Of a stretch of DNA of 7,779 bases, positions 7,606 through 7,779 are shown piece by piece. The notes beneath the pieces are model-generated. The model was given only the letters and a program-made list of their open reading frames with translations. It was not told the DNA's origin and searched no databases. The DNA comes from Rubrivivax sp. Lineage in GTDB: Bacteria; Pseudomonadota; Gammaproteobacteria; Burkholderiales; Burkholderiaceae_C. Made by a program: the position numbers and the translations under genes. Positions within the stretch are counted from its first letter, which is position 1, and every line of letters begins with the position of its first letter. The stretch is taken from NCBI GenBank assembly GCA_027484885.1, contig JAIXSD010000222.1, positions 1-7,779 on the forward strand, read 5' to 3'.

Positions 7606-7634
7606 CCCGTTTGCTTGAACCGTTTGCTTGACCC
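7600..7634 (+). repeat. 13-base tandem repeat between kinase and response regulator
   Basis: Units GCTTGACCCGTTT (7600-7612), GCTTGAACCGTTT (7613-7625) and a partial third, GCTTGACCC (7626-7634), run head to tail; units 1 and 2 differ at one position. The kinase stop TGA (7603-7605) lies in unit 1. Because 13 is not a multiple of 3, the TGA in successive units falls in each of the three frames. The repeat fills almost the whole gap to the regulator's ATG at 7637. Confidence 0.9.
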
Positions 7635-7636
7635 TC

Positions 7637-7779
7637 ATGAACGCCACCACCACACCCCGCATCCGCACCCTGATTGCCGAGGACGAGCCCCTGGCCAGCG
7701 AAGCCCTGGCCGACTGGGTGGCCCAGCTGCCGCAGCTGGAGCTGGTGGCCAGCTGCGCCGACGGCCTGAGCGCGCTGGA
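7637..7779 (+). CDS. Response regulator, receiver domain N-terminus (runs off right edge)
   Basis: Only 47 codons are visible from ATG 7637. They read MNATTTPRIRTLIAEDEPLA and continue to SCADGLSAL, the first beta strand, the acidic pocket (E15, D16 in AEDEP), helix 1 and the second strand of a CheY-like receiver. The phosphoacceptor Asp lies beyond the window. Coupling to a LytS/AlgZ-type kinase strongly predicts a LytTR DNA-binding output domain (AlgR/LytR family), but this is inferred from context. An in-frame TGA at 7616-7618, within the tandem repeat, limits the start to 7619-7637. TTG at 7628 is a possible alternative. No Shine-Dalgarno is evident, so translation may depend on coupling to the kinase. 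Confidence 0.9.
   Translation, partial: MNATTTPRIRTLIAEDEPLASEALADWVAQLPQLELVASCADGLSAL

Noticed and set aside
5551..7668. Very long open frame (705 codons) on the minus strand spanning ssb, the intergenic region and the kinase
   Set aside because: It lies antisense to the kinase and out of frame with ssb, both unmistakable genes. The translation is Ala/Gly/Arg/Gln-rich with no family motif, as expected for a stop-poor frame in GC-rich DNA.

Overview
The window is strongly GC-rich, with codon third positions mostly G or C, and densely packed with genes. Gene content and protein style point to a proteobacterium, most likely a betaproteobacterium of the Burkholderiales (Roseateles/Leptothrix-like). 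Evidence for this is an SSB of the proteobacterial type, a DK-MTP enolase-phosphatase version of methionine salvage, and an AlgZ/LytS-type kinase next to a response regulator. The lineage is inferred from style, not from a search.

Layout from left to right: (1) 1-1553, minus strand: N-terminal 517 residues of a 5-oxoprolinase/hydantoinase-A family protein that runs off the left edge. (2) 1645-2223, minus: a small orphan PAS-domain protein. (3) 2332-5492, minus: a four-gene methionine salvage cluster transcribed mtnB-mtnD-mtnC-mtnA. The mtnD/mtnC and mtnC/mtnA junctions are both 4-base ATGA overlaps. (4) 5493-5668: intergenic region holding a strong intrinsic terminator for ssb and a good sigma70-like promoter with dyad symmetry in front of mtnB. 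(5) 5669-6235, minus: ssb, with a glycine-rich then proline/alanine-rich linker and a canonical acidic DDDIPF tip. (6) 6236-6438: divergent intergenic region. (7) 6439-7605, plus: membrane-bound LytS/AlgZ-type histidine kinase. (8) 7637-7779, plus: start of its response regulator, cut by the right edge. A 13-base tandem repeat fills almost the whole gap between kinase and regulator.

The mtn genes cover a continuous stretch of methylthioadenosine salvage: MtnA isomerises methylthioribose-1-P, MtnB dehydrates methylthioribulose-1-P, MtnC enolises and dephosphorylates the diketone, and MtnD oxidises the acireductone to the keto acid of methionine. The entry enzyme(s) (MtnP, or MtnN plus MtnK) and the final aminotransferase are not in this window. 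The kinase/regulator pair and SSB are functionally unrelated neighbours. The 5-oxoprolinase would feed 5-oxoproline to glutamate and is probably a separate unit.

I see no mobile element, CRISPR array, tRNA, rRNA or clearly novel system. The genes are recognisable families, and the items most worth a second look are small: the tandem repeat at the kinase/regulator junction, the dyads around the mtnB promoter, and the orphan PAS protein.
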